Positions 8,402 through 18,017 are shown, counted from the first letter of the stretch. The stretch: DNA of 58,651 nt from an uncultured Bacteroidales bacterium (GCA_937894795.1 CALCQV010000095.1:1-58651); one strand, 5' to 3'. Notes: generated by a model from the letters alone, not told the origin. Made by a program: numbers and translations.

Positions 8402-10069
8402 ATGAAATCACTCAAGTTAATTCTAGTATTTATTGTAGGGCTGCAGCTTGGATTATCAGCTCAGGTTAATAATAACTCATCCTTCGAAATCTCGAAAAAC
8501 CTTGATATTCTTACTACTGTCTATAAGGAGTTGAACAACAACTATGTTGATGAACTGAACTATGGTGATCTGATGAAAACCGGTATTGATGCAATGCTCA
8601 ATGAGCTTGATCCTTATACTGTTTTTATTTCAGAAGCTGAGATTGAAGATTATGCCTTTATGACTACCGGCCAATATGGTGGCATTGGAGCATTGATTCA
8701 TAAACAGGGTAATACAGTGGTTATTTCAGAGCCTTATGAAAATTCGCCCGCACTTAAAGCAGGGCTGCAAGCCGGCGACAAAATACTCAGTATTAACGAC
8801 AAGGATGCTACTAACAAATCTGTAAGTGATGTTAGTCTGTTGTTAAAAGGCCAACCCGGTACTAAGCTTGACCTCCGCATTGATAGAAATGGTACAAAAT
8901 TGGATAAAACTGTGATCCGGGAAAACGTTTCAATTCCCAATGTCGCTTATTCTTCACTGTTTGATGATGGAACCGGTTATATTAAACTCACCGGCTTTAC
9001 CCAGAATTCTGGAAAGGAAGTTAAGGACGCCCTTGTTAAACTTAAAGAAAGTGGCAATTTAACAGGTCTGATCCTCGACTTGAGAGACAATGGCGGAGGC
9101 CTGTTAAATGAGGCTGTTACTATAACCAACCTCTTTGTGAAAAAAGGTGAAATGGTGGTGAGTACCAAAGGTAAAACCCCCGATCGGAATAAGTCGTACA
9201 AGACTATTATTCAACCTATGGAACCTAACCTGCCCCTGGTTGTATTAGTGAACGGAATGAGTGCATCGGCATCTGAAATTGTGGCTGGTGCCATTCAAGA
9301 CCTTGACAGAGGTGTTATTATTGGAGAACGAACATTTGGAAAGGGATTGGTACAAAATATCATCCCATTGTCGTATAATACTCAAATGAAGGTTACCGTT
9401 GCCAAATATTATATCCCTAGTGGCAGGTGCATTCAGTCAATTGATTATGGACATCGTGACAGCCTTGGTCGTGTTGTAAGTATTCCTGATTCCCTTACCA
9501 ATCCTTTCAAAACCAAGGGTGGTCGAACAGTTTTTGACGGTGCCGGCATTCACCCTGATATGATGGTTGAACAGCCTCAATATAGTAATATCACCATCAG
9601 CCTGTTGACAAAATATCTGTTTTTCGACTATGCCAATAAATTCCGTTCAAATTACGACTCAATTCCTGCTGCTAAAGATTTCATGATTACTGATGAGATC
9701 TTCAACGACTTCGTTAATTGGTTGCAGGATAAGGATTATGATTATACAAGCCGCAGTGAACGACTGCTGGCGGAGTTGAAAAATACTGCCACAAGTGAGA
9801 AGTATTTTGATGATTTAAAGGAAGAATTTCAATTGCTGGAATCTAAGATGATGCACAACAAACAATCTGATCTTCTGAAATTCAGACCTGAAATTGAACG
9901 AATTCTTAAAAACGAAATTGTAGCCAGATATTTTAATCAAAAAGGCAGAGTTGAAGCAGCTATAACTGATGACATTGAAGTTCAGTCTGCTCGTGAATTA
10001 TTGAAAGATCAGGGGAAATACAATGGTATCCTCGACGGAAGTATCATTGTTAGTCGTACAAAATCATAG
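8402..10069 (+). CDS. S41 family carboxyl-terminal processing protease
   Basis: A periplasmic serine protease of the CtpA/Prc type, about 555 residues. It has a signal peptide of about 20 residues (ending LSAQ), the LDPYTVF helix, a PDZ domain with QYGGIGA and the AGLQAGDKILSIN loop, and the peptidase core. The core shows LDLRDNGGGLL, the serine cluster NGMSASASE near residue 290 and the FGKGLVQ lysine near 314. The C-terminal 150 residues are a helical extension typical of Bacteroidota members. ATG 8402 is preferred to the upstream ATG at 8357 because it places the signal peptide at the N-terminus and avoids overlapping yidD. Substrates are unknown. It could be co-transcribed with rnpA-yidD. 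Confidence 0.92.
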   Translation: MKSLKLILVFIVGLQLGLSAQVNNNSSFEISKNLDILTTVYKELNNNYVDELNYGDLMKTGIDAMLNELDPYTVFISEAEIEDYAFMTTGQYGGIGALIHKQGNTVVISEPYENSPALKAGLQAGDKILSINDKDATNKSVSDVSLLLKGQPGTKLDLRIDRNGTKLDKTVIRENVSIPNVAYSSLFDDGTGYIKLTGFTQNSGKEVKDALVKLKESGNLTGLILDLRDNGGGLLNEAVTITNLFVKKGEMVVSTKGKTPDRNKSYKTIIQPMEPNLPLVVLVNGMSASASEIVAGAIQDLDRGVIIGERTFGKGLVQNIIPLSYNTQMKVTVAKYYIPSGRCIQSIDYGHRDSLGRVVSIPDSLTNPFKTKGGRTVFDGAGIHPDMMVEQPQYSNITISLLTKYLFFDYANKFRSNYDSIPAAKDFMITDEIFNDFVNWLQDKDYDYTSRSERLLAELKNTATSEKYFDDLKEEFQLLESKMMHNKQSDLLKFRPEIERILKNEIVARYFNQKGRVEAAITDDIEVQSARELLKDQGKYNGILDGSIIVSRTKS

Positions 10070-10076
10070 TTCCGGA

Positions 10077-11750
10077 ATGAAAGAATCACGGAATACTTTA
10101 GCCATGATTCAAAATAAGATTATCCATGGAGGGGTCACTTTATGGGTTTTCTTTATCATTATTCTTTTGGTGGTAAGCATACCTCTTTCAGAATTTGGAA
10201 TGAGTGTTTCTCAATTCCTATTGTTTGGCTTCTGGATTTTTGAAGGCGCTGATTTCAGTTTCGCCTCTCGTACAGAAAATCAAAAGCTGAAAAATTACCT
10301 CAAAGCGTTGTCTGATAACCTTCGCGGTAAATTTAGAATGGTGATCAGTAATCATGTACTTCTGGTTTTCCTGGCAATTTATGTAATGCATTTAATAGGC
10401 CTGTTTTATTCTGCCGACTTAAATTATGCCCTCAATGACCTGAGAGTGAAGCTTCCTTTATTGAGTTTGCCAATTTTATTAGCTTCAACCAAGGCACTCA
10501 ATCATTCCCGATTAATTAACATCTTATTATTCTTTTGCCTGTCTGTAATAGCAGCAAGCTTGATAAGTCTATATGTAAAAGTGAATTTAAATATCAGTGA
10601 TCCCAGAGAAATCAGTGTTTTCATTTCACATATTCGTTTTGGCTTATTTATCAGCTTTTCGATTTTTATTTTATTAGGTTTTTTGGTTAAGAATGTGTAC
10701 AAGAGCCTATTAGCTAAAGTATCCATTACTTTGTCAATAATTTGGTTAGTGGTTTTTTTATTTATTCTTAAGTCGTTAACCGGAATTATAATCACAGGAT
10801 TGCTACTTGTTGCTTTATTTATTGTATACAGCTTGAAGAGAAAGAAGTTATTCATTCCCACAATTTTATTGTTTTCTCTATTGGGCTTTACATTTTGGCA
10901 TTACATTTCTGATATCTATAAGGATGTTACGGTAGCAAAAAAGGTTGATTTTAGTCAACTTGAGAAATTGACTCCTAACGGCAATCCTTATGTACATGAT
11001 ACAGCCGGTTATGGGATAGAAAATGGAAAATATGTCGGACTTTATCTTTCTGCTACAGAGCTCAGAAATAGTTGGAATAACAGGAGTAGGCTTGATTATG
11101 ATGGTTATGACAATAAGGGTCAAAATCTCAGCCATACTCTCATAAGATACTTGCATTCAAAAGGATATAGGAAGGACGCCGAAGGAGTAAATAAGCTTTC
11201 GGCTGATGAGATCAGGCAGATTGAAGATGGGGTGGCAAACGCAAATTACCTAGAAAGTTTCAACATCAGAGCACGGATTGAACAGGTTCTTCAAGGATAT
11301 AAATCATACAGGTTTGATAAAAATCCCAATGCCTCATCATTCATGCAAAGAATTGAATATTGGAAAACATCAGTATATATCATTAAAAACAAGCCTGTTT
11401 TTGGATATGGTACCGGTGATATCCAGAATGTGTTTGATCAAGCCTACAATGAAACAAACTCAATACTGCTGCCCGAATTCAGGCATCGGTCGCATAATCA
11501 GTTTTTTGCCATAGCTATTGCTTTTGGATTGACCGGTTTGCTGATTTTTATGTTTTCACTGCTGTATCCGGCAATTTACTTAAGGAAATTTTCAAACTAC
11601 TACTATTTCACCTTCTTTATTATTGCCTTTATCTCCTTTTTAACAGAGGACACACTTGAAACTCAGGCTGGTGTCACCTTTTTTGCCTTCTTCAGCGCGC
11701 TTTTACTTTTCGGGGTGAGAAAAGAGGTGGATGATAATTCGCGTATTTAA
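10077..11750 (+). CDS. O-antigen ligase/polymerase-like membrane protein (Wzy_C type)
   Basis: About 557 residues with around ten to twelve membrane segments and one large extracytoplasmic loop (roughly residues 265-440) before the last helices. The motif RHRSHNQFF after that loop matches the conserved His-Asn of O-antigen ligase family proteins, which transfer or polymerise undecaprenyl-linked glycans on the periplasmic side of the inner membrane. ATG 10077 lies 8 bases after the S41 protease gene; a longer reading from 10023 would overlap that gene. No other polysaccharide genes are adjacent, so the glycan concerned cannot be inferred. Confidence 0.8.
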   Translation: MKESRNTLAMIQNKIIHGGVTLWVFFIIILLVVSIPLSEFGMSVSQFLLFGFWIFEGADFSFASRTENQKLKNYLKALSDNLRGKFRMVISNHVLLVFLAIYVMHLIGLFYSADLNYALNDLRVKLPLLSLPILLASTKALNHSRLINILLFFCLSVIAASLISLYVKVNLNISDPREISVFISHIRFGLFISFSIFILLGFLVKNVYKSLLAKVSITLSIIWLVVFLFILKSLTGIIITGLLLVALFIVYSLKRKKLFIPTILLFSLLGFTFWHYISDIYKDVTVAKKVDFSQLEKLTPNGNPYVHDTAGYGIENGKYVGLYLSATELRNSWNNRSRLDYDGYDNKGQNLSHTLIRYLHSKGYRKDAEGVNKLSADEIRQIEDGVANANYLESFNIRARIEQVLQGYKSYRFDKNPNASSFMQRIEYWKTSVYIIKNKPVFGYGTGDIQNVFDQAYNETNSILLPEFRHRSHNQFFAIAIAFGLTGLLIFMFSLLYPAIYLRKFSNYYYFTFFIIAFISFLTEDTLETQAGVTFFAFFSALLLFGVRKEVDDNSRI

Positions 11751-11810
11751 TACAAAGGCTCATTAGATTTTAATAAATCACATTTTTACTGAAATTTAAA
11801 AAAAACTGAT

Positions 11811-11818
11811 TAGCTTTG
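11811..11818 (+). promoter_or_regulatory. -7 promoter element of cdd
   Basis: TAGCTTTG matches TAnnTTTG and lies 29 bases before ATG 11848. No clear TTTG is seen at the -33 position. Confidence 0.45.
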
Positions 11819-11847
11819 TTAACCGCACCCGACTAAGCCTTATAAAA

Positions 11848-12333
11848 ATGAAAGAGCAGGATCTTAATATTAAGTATACAGAATTTGAAAGTATTAATGA
11901 GCTAGATGAAGAGAATAAACATGTACTTTCAGAAGCCCGGCAAGCATGCCTTCATTCATATTCACCCTATTCAGGCTTTAGTGTAGGAGCAGCTGTTAAG
12001 TGTAATGATGGCAGAATAGTTACAGGAAATAATCAGGAAAATGCAGCTTACCCATCAGGTCTTTGTGCTGAACGGGTAGCCATCTTCTCTGCTATGTCAC
12101 AAAATATCAGTACCCGGATAGAAAAGCTGGCCATAGCTGTAAAGACAAAAAATGGGAGTGTCATTCAACCGGTTTCCCCCTGTGGTGCTTGCCGGCAGGT
12201 TATAGCTGAATACGAACACCGTCAGGGTAGCAAAATTGAAATCATCTTCTCATCTGAATCCGGAAAAACCATTATTGTTGATAGCATCAAGGCACTATTG
12301 CCATTTACCTTTAATGCTGACTTCCTGCCATAA
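11848..12333 (+). CDS. cdd: Cytidine deaminase
   Basis: Cdd converts cytidine and deoxycytidine to uridine forms in pyrimidine salvage. The 161-residue protein has the zinc site in order: CAER with Cys near 73 and catalytic Glu near 75, then PCGAC with Cys near 112 and 115. SPYSGFSVGAAV and NQENAAYPSGLCAER are typical of the homotetrameric cytidine deaminases. An N-terminal extension of about 25 residues precedes the core. It appears to be a single-gene unit with its own promoter. Confidence 0.95.
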   Translation: MKEQDLNIKYTEFESINELDEENKHVLSEARQACLHSYSPYSGFSVGAAVKCNDGRIVTGNNQENAAYPSGLCAERVAIFSAMSQNISTRIEKLAIAVKTKNGSVIQPVSPCGACRQVIAEYEHRQGSKIEIIFSSESGKTIIVDSIKALLPFTFNADFLP

Positions 12334-12436
12334 ACCAATAATTGCAAAAGAGGGTGCAGCTTCATTGAATAGTACTATCCGGTGGAGCTTATCACTCATG
12401 AAGCATTGAAGAGAATGTTCAGTTAAACTTAAATTA

Positions 12437-13090
12437 TTAGAAAACACCCAGGTAAATTGAATCAGATATATTTTCCTGACTTGATTTCATGGATTTCTGT
12501 TCATTAGAGAAAAAAGTCCATAGGTGGACAATTTCATTAATTCCCTGAGGAAGATAACCTTTACCTTCACCGTTTTGACGGGCACCTATATCAGACAGCC
12601 ATACAACTTTTTGACCCTCCACATAAGCTACAATGTTTAAACTATCGAAATGTCTGTTTGGAGGAGGCCCCAGACTCTTATCCCATTCAAGTGATAATTC
12701 ATTTTCAATTCTTTCAATCTTCCTTATATCAGGAGGAGTAATTTTACCCCTTGAAAGTTTAAGAGATGGGATGTCAATTTCAAATTGGAATTCATTGCCA
12801 TCAGTAGGAGGCTCTACGGGTATCAAGCAATTGTCAAGAATAAATTTCTGAGCTTCCATATATGATGAGGTATAATTAACCGGAGCTTGGTAACCTTTTC
12901 TTATCACATTCTTGAACTGTTTAAGAAATTTCCCAGCAGCCCTGAACCTTGCTCTGCTTTTAAGTTGGTTTTCTGTCTTTGGATCTTTAGGTTCATGATA
13001 CTCTTTCATAAAGGTTTTACCATTCCGGGTGAAATAAACAATGTTGCCATGTCTGCCCGAGAGAGGGAATTCAGAATAAACGCGTGCCAT
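12437..13090 (-). CDS. DUF6266-like protein of unknown function
   Basis: A 217-residue soluble protein. Its first 60 residues follow the pattern MARxxxxPLSGRxGNIVYFxRxGKxFxK, then EPKDPKTENQLKSRARF. This resembles the DUF6266 family found in Bacteroidota, where a short basic N-terminal module precedes a variable beta-rich part. No signal peptide, membrane segment or catalytic motif is seen. The gene stands alone on the minus strand between two plus-strand genes, with a gene-free AT-rich stretch behind its 5' end. The function is unknown and the family call is tentative. Confidence 0.6.
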   Translation of the reverse strand: MARVYSEFPLSGRHGNIVYFTRNGKTFMKEYHEPKDPKTENQLKSRARFRAAGKFLKQFKNVIRKGYQAPVNYTSSYMEAQKFILDNCLIPVEPPTDGNEFQFEIDIPSLKLSRGKITPPDIRKIERIENELSLEWDKSLGPPPNRHFDSLNIVAYVEGQKVVWLSDIGARQNGEGKGYLPQGINEIVHLWTFFSNEQKSMKSSQENISDSIYLGVF

Positions 13091-13466
13091 TGGTTGATAG
13101 GTTTATATGAGTAAACACTGAGTGAATATCGAGTAATTCTTGTGTAAATATCGAAAAAAATCAGAATATATACTGAATAAAATTCGTGAAATCATCAAAT
13201 AAATACAGATTAAATATCGTATGAATATTTATTATATCACGGATAAGGAAATTACAGTTACATAGTAGATATTGAGATTTGTTTTGGATTGGTTTTCTAT
13301 AACATCGGTATAACATCCATCAAATATCCATTTAGTAACCTATAAAACTGAATAATAAGGATGTTGAAAGATAGATGAATGGATATTAAAGGGATGATAA
13401 GTAAAATGGATTCTATTGGAATCTCATTTTAAGGTATATTTGTCCTTCCTACTTTAATTTAACAAG
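13091..13466. other. Gene-free AT-rich stretch between the DUF6266-like gene and the ChaN-like gene
   Basis: No convincing reading frame or RNA gene is seen. The word AATATCG occurs three times (13125-13131, 13147-13153, 13213-13219), the first two copies 22 bases apart. The region is AT-rich and ends with the -7 promoter element of the plus-strand gene. It may hold regulatory sites for the divergent pair; this is inference. Confidence 0.4.
13435..13442 (+). promoter_or_regulatory. -7 promoter element of the ChaN-like gene
   Basis: TATATTTG matches TAnnTTTG exactly and lies 24 bases before ATG 13467. A TTG at 13416-13418 is 16 bases upstream, a little close for the -33 element. Confidence 0.5.
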
Positions 13467-14330
13467 ATGAAAAAGATATTACTTTTCGTTGTACTGGCCG
13501 TTTTATTTATGTCGATGGACCGGAATCAGGATGCATATAAAATATTTAATAAGAAGGGTGATGAAACGAACTTCAGGAAACTGGTTGCTAAAGCCCTTGA
13601 TGCTGATGTAGTATTGTTTGGTGAGCTGCATAATAATCCAATTAATCACTGGCTTCAACTTGAGTTATCAAAAGCACTATATCAGGAAATAGGGAATAAG
13701 CTCATAATGGGAGCCGAGATGTTTGAATCTGATAATTCCCTTATCATTAGCGAATATCTGCAGGGTAAGGTAAACGATAGGAATTTCGAGGCTGAGGCTC
13801 GTCTATGGCCAAATTATAAAACTGATTACAAGCCCTTATTGGTAATGGCACGTGATAGTAGTATTCATTTTATTGCTACCAATATCCCGCGACGTTATGC
13901 TTCACTGGTAAATCGTGAAGGATTTGAAGGATTGAACAGCCTTGATTCAGAAGCAAAAGGATTAATAGCCCCTTTACCCGTAAAGTATGATGCAGAACTT
14001 TCAGGATATAAATCAATGCTTACAATGATGGAGGGAAGCAGCCATACGAATCAGAATCTGCCTAAAGCCCAGGCAATAAAGGATGCAACAATGGCCTATT
14101 TTATTCTGAAAAATCTAAAGCCAGGTTCTACTTTCATTCATTTTCATGGAACGTATCATTCTGATGACTTTCAGGGCATAATGTGGTATCTGCTAGATGC
14201 CAGGCCTGACTTGAAGATAATGACTATAAGTTCTGTGGAGCAGAAGGTTATTGATAAGCTTAATGAGGAAAACTTAAATAAAGCTGATTTTATAATTGCA
14301 ACACCTGCTTCGCTTACCAAAACTCATTAA
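13467..14330 (+). CDS. ChaN family (haem-binding uptake, Tiki superfamily) protein
   Basis: A 287-residue protein with an N-terminal hydrophobic segment (MKKILLFVVLAVLFMSM) that looks like a signal peptide or anchor without a lipobox cysteine. The body shows the ChaN hallmarks VVLFGELHNN with Glu-His near residues 53-54, AEMFESDN, NIPRRYASLV, and IHFHGTYHSDD near the C-terminus. Members have been described as iron-regulated or haem-binding lipoproteins of the envelope, and the superfamily includes metalloproteases of the Tiki type. The role here is uncertain. Its stop codon overlaps the stop of the convergent gtrA gene by four bases. Confidence 0.8.
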   Translation: MKKILLFVVLAVLFMSMDRNQDAYKIFNKKGDETNFRKLVAKALDADVVLFGELHNNPINHWLQLELSKALYQEIGNKLIMGAEMFESDNSLIISEYLQGKVNDRNFEAEARLWPNYKTDYKPLLVMARDSSIHFIATNIPRRYASLVNREGFEGLNSLDSEAKGLIAPLPVKYDAELSGYKSMLTMMEGSSHTNQNLPKAQAIKDATMAYFILKNLKPGSTFIHFHGTYHSDDFQGIMWYLLDARPDLKIMTISSVEQKVIDKLNEENLNKADFIIATPASLTKTH

Positions 14331-14731
14331 ACCGGACTGACAAAAGTATAATTCAGGTTTACCAGAAAATTCCAGATAGTTACAATGAATATTGCAACGA
14401 GTTTGGCCAGGTAAAAATTTGTCTTGGTTTTTGAAACCAGCAGGTAGATTACCAGGGTATTTATCAGCAAGCCGATTAATGAAATTCCAAGGAAACGGCC
14501 ATATTCCAGAAATATCTCCGGATTATGGCTTCTGAAAGTCCATACACGATTTAAAATATAATTACTGCTGGCAGCTATTGTAAATCCTATAGCATTTGAA
14601 ATGTACTTCTGAATCTTTAGTTTTTCTTTACACAAATAAGTAAAACCAAAATCAACAAAGACGCCTGAAAATCCTACAACTCCAAATTTGAGAAATTTAA
14701 AAATTGTTTCTGCTGTTAGAATATTAACCAT
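14327..14731 (-). CDS. GtrA family membrane protein
   Basis: A 134-residue protein with four membrane helices, matching GtrA in length and motif: FLKFGVVGFSGVFVDFGF at the N-terminus and SSNYILNRVWTFRS between helices 2 and 3. GtrA-type proteins are proposed to move undecaprenyl-phosphate-linked sugars across the inner membrane. No glycosyltransferase is next to it, so the sugar is unknown. It converges with the ChaN-like gene and lies 41 bases downstream of the M28 peptidase gene on the same strand. Confidence 0.88.
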   Translation of the reverse strand: MVNILTAETIFKFLKFGVVGFSGVFVDFGFTYLCKEKLKIQKYISNAIGFTIAASSNYILNRVWTFRSHNPEIFLEYGRFLGISLIGLLINTLVIYLLVSKTKTNFYLAKLVAIFIVTIWNFLVNLNYTFVSPV

Positions 14732-14772
14732 AAGTATTCAGGTTAGGTAGCCTGTTTGGCTCAATAAATGTT

Positions 14773-16566
14773 CTATAATTGAATGATTAGGATCTCAGTA
14801 ACATTATTCCTAAGGATCTCAACATTCACTGTTTCGCCCGGTTTAAGTTTGCCTAATCTGCTCATATAATCATAAATATTAGCCACTTTCATACCATTAA
14901 TTGCCGTAATAATATCGCCTTTCTGCATTCCGGCTCTGGCAGCAGGGGCATCTTTACGAGTACCCTCCACTTTCATTCCACCCGATGTTTCAGCACCTGA
15001 AACATCGGGCATAATACCGAGGGTGACTTTTAAATTACGGCCATAATGTCCTGACTCCTTCTTTGCTCCGGCCTCAGCAAATATCGGGGCTTTCTCAAGA
15101 ATACCAAAAGCTTTTACCAAATCAGCCGTAAAAAGTGTAACATCTGCCTGTCCCTGATAATTAATTTTGTCAGGTGTGTCAAGTGGTGTATGATAGTCAC
15201 CATGAGCTCCGGTGGTTAAAAACAATACCGGGATGCCGGCAGTATAGAAGGCTGCATGATCAGATGGCCCGTAACCATCAGGAATACGCTTTAGTTTAAA
15301 TGTTCTGTTTGTTTCAAGTATATTGAGAATGGAATCGGTTACATTTGAAGTGCCGGTGCCTGAAATACTCAAGGTAGGTTCATCCGTTTCATTCTTTATT
15401 TTCATCCTTCCAACCATGTCAAGATTGACCATAGCCTTGATGGATTTAATATCCACAGGGGGATGCTCAACAAAGTAACGGGCTCCGATGATACCCATCT
15501 CCTCAGCTCCAAATGAAACAAAAATTATACTTCTTGAAGGGCGGTTTTCAGTTTTGGAAAAGTAGTTTGCCAACTCCAATAAAGAAGCTACTCCTGAAGC
15601 ATTATCGTCAGCACCACCATGTACGGCAATCTCATCAGGAACTCTTGACCCCGATGCATTTCCACCCATTCCCAAGTGATCATAGTGGGCACCAATAACT
15701 ATATATTCATCCTTAAGTAAAGGATCATTACCAACCAATGTTGCAACAATGTTTCTAGATATGGCTTTTTCCCTGACTATTTGAGTTGTTGCTTCAACCT
15801 TTGAGTTTACGTTAAATACAATGGACTGCTTTTTACTTATCATTGTTTTCTCAAGGGAATCAATGGAAGTAGTAGGTAATCCTAATATATAAGATGCTAA
15901 TTTCCTGGTGATGCTTATTACCGGCAACCCAGCATCAGATACTGATTTGTCAAAAGTAATATCTACAGTGCGGTCAGATCTGTCAATTGATGATGGAGAC
16001 ACCAGTAAAACACCTTTAGCACCTTTATCCTTGGCAGTTAGAGCTTTGGCCCTGTCGGAGGCCATAGGTATAAAAGCACTCGTTGGATTATCAGGTTCCG
16101 GATCGCCTCTGACAATCAATACCCACTTATCCTTGACATCAATAGATTCATAGTCATCCCATATTAAGCTGTCGCTCTGACCGGTAATGCCGAAACTGGC
16201 GAAAACAACCGGTGCAGTCAGATTTCCTGAGGTAGAGAAGGAGAATGGTTGAAAATCGGTTTCATAAACAAATTCTTTACCATCAACATTTAAACGATTT
16301 TCCAAACCGCCTTTAACATCCGTAATAAGTGAAAAATACTGAAATCCATTATTGTATTTTACATCAAGTCCTGATGCAATAAAATGGTTTCGAATATATG
16401 TAGCGGCAAGTGAATCACCTGTTGTTCCGGCCTTCCTGCCTCCTAATTCTTCAGATGCGAGATAGCCTACATGCTTTCTCAATGAATCAACAGAAGGGTA
16501 GTTCTGACTGAAGAGTGAAAGGGATGATAAAAATATTATAATGATGCTCAAAGTCTTCTTAAACAT
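14773..16566 (-). CDS. Secreted M28 family zinc aminopeptidase with PDZ domain
   Basis: A 597-residue exported peptidase. After a signal peptide (about 20 residues ending LFSQ) comes a region with a PA-type insert (VFASFGITG to about residue 240). The M28 core follows with the two-zinc ligands: AHYDHLGMGG near 293-302, ADDNASG near 319-325, GAEEMGI near 353-359, NLDMVGR near 381-387 and HGDYHTP near 455-461. The last 80 residues form a PDZ domain (AARAGMQKGDIITAING). Such enzymes trim N-terminal residues from peptides in the periplasm or outside the cell. A -7 promoter element lies at 16596-16603, so the gene probably starts its own transcript and may include gtrA. Confidence 0.92.
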   Translation of the reverse strand: MFKKTLSIIIIFLSSLSLFSQNYPSVDSLRKHVGYLASEELGGRKAGTTGDSLAATYIRNHFIASGLDVKYNNGFQYFSLITDVKGGLENRLNVDGKEFVYETDFQPFSFSTSGNLTAPVVFASFGITGQSDSLIWDDYESIDVKDKWVLIVRGDPEPDNPTSAFIPMASDRAKALTAKDKGAKGVLLVSPSSIDRSDRTVDITFDKSVSDAGLPVISITRKLASYILGLPTTSIDSLEKTMISKKQSIVFNVNSKVEATTQIVREKAISRNIVATLVGNDPLLKDEYIVIGAHYDHLGMGGNASGSRVPDEIAVHGGADDNASGVASLLELANYFSKTENRPSRSIIFVSFGAEEMGIIGARYFVEHPPVDIKSIKAMVNLDMVGRMKIKNETDEPTLSISGTGTSNVTDSILNILETNRTFKLKRIPDGYGPSDHAAFYTAGIPVLFLTTGAHGDYHTPLDTPDKINYQGQADVTLFTADLVKAFGILEKAPIFAEAGAKKESGHYGRNLKVTLGIMPDVSGAETSGGMKVEGTRKDAPAARAGMQKGDIITAINGMKVANIYDYMSRLGKLKPGETVNVEILRNNVTEILIIQL

Positions 16567-16595
16567 ATCGGTAGCCTTGTTGAAAAGTAAGAGAG

Positions 16596-16603
16596 CAAAG
16601 ATA
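16596..16603 (-). promoter_or_regulatory. -7 promoter element of the M28 peptidase gene
   Basis: Read on the minus strand, the site is TATCTTTG, an exact TAnnTTTG. It ends 29 bases before the ATG at 16566. No clear TTTG is seen at -33. Confidence 0.45.
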
Positions 16604-16681
16604 GAAAAATACTTACTTCAACGGCCCGATTACATTGATTAATAGTCTTTGATATAAAGTCAATCAGTAAATAGGATCAGT

Positions 16682-17194
16682 TTAATTAAACTGAAACTCT
16701 TTCTTCAACTGCTCAACCCACTTGGTGATTCTTTCTTCGGTCAGTTCAGGTTGACTGTCTTCATCTATTGCCAATCCTACAAATTTCCCATCCATTTCAG
16801 CAGTTGAATAATAGAATGAGTATCCTTTAGTTGGCCAGAAACCAACAACATTCTCTTTTTTTGGAAGTCTGCAAAAAACGGTGCCCATTCCATCAACAAA
16901 GCTTTCAGGATATTCTATCTGGTCTCCCAAACCAAACAAAGCAACCTTTTTGTCATCCAGATTTGCTTCAGCCAATACATCAATGAATCTTTCCCAATCC
17001 TGGTGCATTTCACCTATTCCCCAGGCTGAAGTGCCCAGGATTAAATAATTGTAGTTTTCAAGATCTTCACGCGTTGCTTGGTTTACATTGTGCAACGACA
17101 CCGTGTTCTCACCAAAATGATCACTGATGGTCTTGGCTGTTTTATATGTACTTCCCTTAAGACTTCCCCCGTAAAAAATTCCAATTTTTGTCAT
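16682..17194 (-). CDS. fldA: Long-chain flavodoxin
   Basis: A 170-residue FMN-binding electron carrier. The phosphate loop reads YGGSLKGSTYKTA near residues 8-20; the usual [ST]xTGxT is altered to S-L-K-G-S-T and the loop seems one residue longer than in common flavodoxins. The aromatic loop SAWGIGEMHQDW and GLGDQIEYPESFVDGMG are typical of long-chain flavodoxins, which carry a 20-residue insertion in the last strand (here near GFWPTKGYSFYYS). It probably substitutes for ferredoxin in low-potential reactions. It has its own promoter and no partner oxidoreductase nearby. Confidence 0.88.
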   Translation of the reverse strand: MTKIGIFYGGSLKGSTYKTAKTISDHFGENTVSLHNVNQATREDLENYNYLILGTSAWGIGEMHQDWERFIDVLAEANLDDKKVALFGLGDQIEYPESFVDGMGTVFCRLPKKENVVGFWPTKGYSFYYSTAEMDGKFVGLAIDEDSQPELTEERITKWVEQLKKEFQFN

Positions 17195-17234
17195 TTCAAG
17201 TGTAATTATAGTCTGTTTTTGATAATTGAGGCTG

Positions 17235-17267
17235 CAAATATAATCTCAATCACCAAAAGATTGCAAA
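17235..17267 (-). promoter_or_regulatory. Bacteroidota-type promoter of flavodoxin
   Basis: On the minus strand, TTTG (complement of 17264-17267) is followed after 21 bases by TATATTTG (complement of 17235-17242). Both elements match the consensus. Transcription would start near 17229, about 35 bases before ATG 17194. Confidence 0.6.
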
Positions 17268-17428
17268 ATTATTGTCTTTTATTTTAGTATTCTGATAATC
17301 TGATCTTTAAAAAATAAACCTGGTATTATTTTTGATCTACTATAACCCTTTAAAAGCAATTTAGTTCAATTTAACTCTGAATATAGTAGCATTTGATTAT
17401 ACAACATAATAGCCATTAAACCTTTTCA

Positions 17429-17436
17429 TAACTTTG
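17429..17436 (+). promoter_or_regulatory. -7 promoter element of the thioredoxin-like/panC operon
   Basis: TAACTTTG matches TAnnTTTG and lies upstream of both candidate start codons (17457 and 17481). It is the only good promoter motif noticed ahead of the seven-gene same-strand run that ends at 22952. Confidence 0.5.
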
Positions 17437-17480
17437 CAGCCATTTTTAGTCATTTGATGTTAAAAACAGAGATTTTGCTC

Positions 17481-17999
17481 ATGAAAAATAAACTTTTAAT
17501 AATGCTGGTATCTTTTAATCTGCTTGCCGGATCGTCAATTTTTGCGCAGGAAGTTGACAAAATAGTAAAAGATACTAAAACAGGTAACGATATATTATTA
17601 GGTGCCGTTTCGAGAGAAGGACTGAAAAATATCGGCACCTGGTTTACTGAAGAGTATGACCTTTACACTCCTGATACAGCAGCCATCAATTATCTTATTA
17701 CCAATAAGGAAAAGCTTCCTAACGTATTTGTAGTTTTAGGTACCTGGTGTGGTGATAGTAAGGAGCATGTACCTCACTTTTACAAAATAATTGATTTGGT
17801 GGATTACCCTGCTTCAAAGATATTTATGGTAAGTGTTGACCGCGATAAAAAAGCTGATGAATTCTGTTTGGCTGATTTTGAAATTACTCTTGTTCCAACT
17901 TTCATCTTTACCTCAAAAGGAGAAGAGATTGGTCGGATTATTGAAACACCAGTGGAATCATTGGAGAAGGACCTGGTTAACTTGATGAAGCAGAAGTAA
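17481..17999 (+). CDS. Exported thioredoxin-like protein with a single-cysteine WCGDS motif
   Basis: About 172 residues from ATG 17481, which puts a clean signal peptide (MKNKLLIML to FAQ) at the N-terminus; ATG 17457 is an alternative. The body is thioredoxin-like: VFVVLGTWCGDSKEHVPHF, KIFMVSVDR, and the cis-proline region ITLVPTFIF. The usual CxxC is replaced by C-G-D-S, so there is only one active-site cysteine, which fits thiol-transfer or reductase variants rather than a classic disulfide oxidase. It precedes panC by 18 bases and probably shares its transcript. The substrate is unknown. Confidence 0.8.
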   Translation: MKNKLLIMLVSFNLLAGSSIFAQEVDKIVKDTKTGNDILLGAVSREGLKNIGTWFTEEYDLYTPDTAAINYLITNKEKLPNVFVVLGTWCGDSKEHVPHFYKIIDLVDYPASKIFMVSVDRDKKADEFCLADFEITLVPTFIFTSKGEEIGRIIETPVESLEKDLVNLMKQK

Positions 18000-18017
18000 C
18001 TTTTAAGTAGTTCAATA

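Noticed and set aside
13091..13466. AT-rich repeats as a CRISPR array or replication origin
   Set aside because: The repeated AATATCG word is only seven bases and irregularly spaced; there are no DnaA boxes or cas/dnaA genes nearby.
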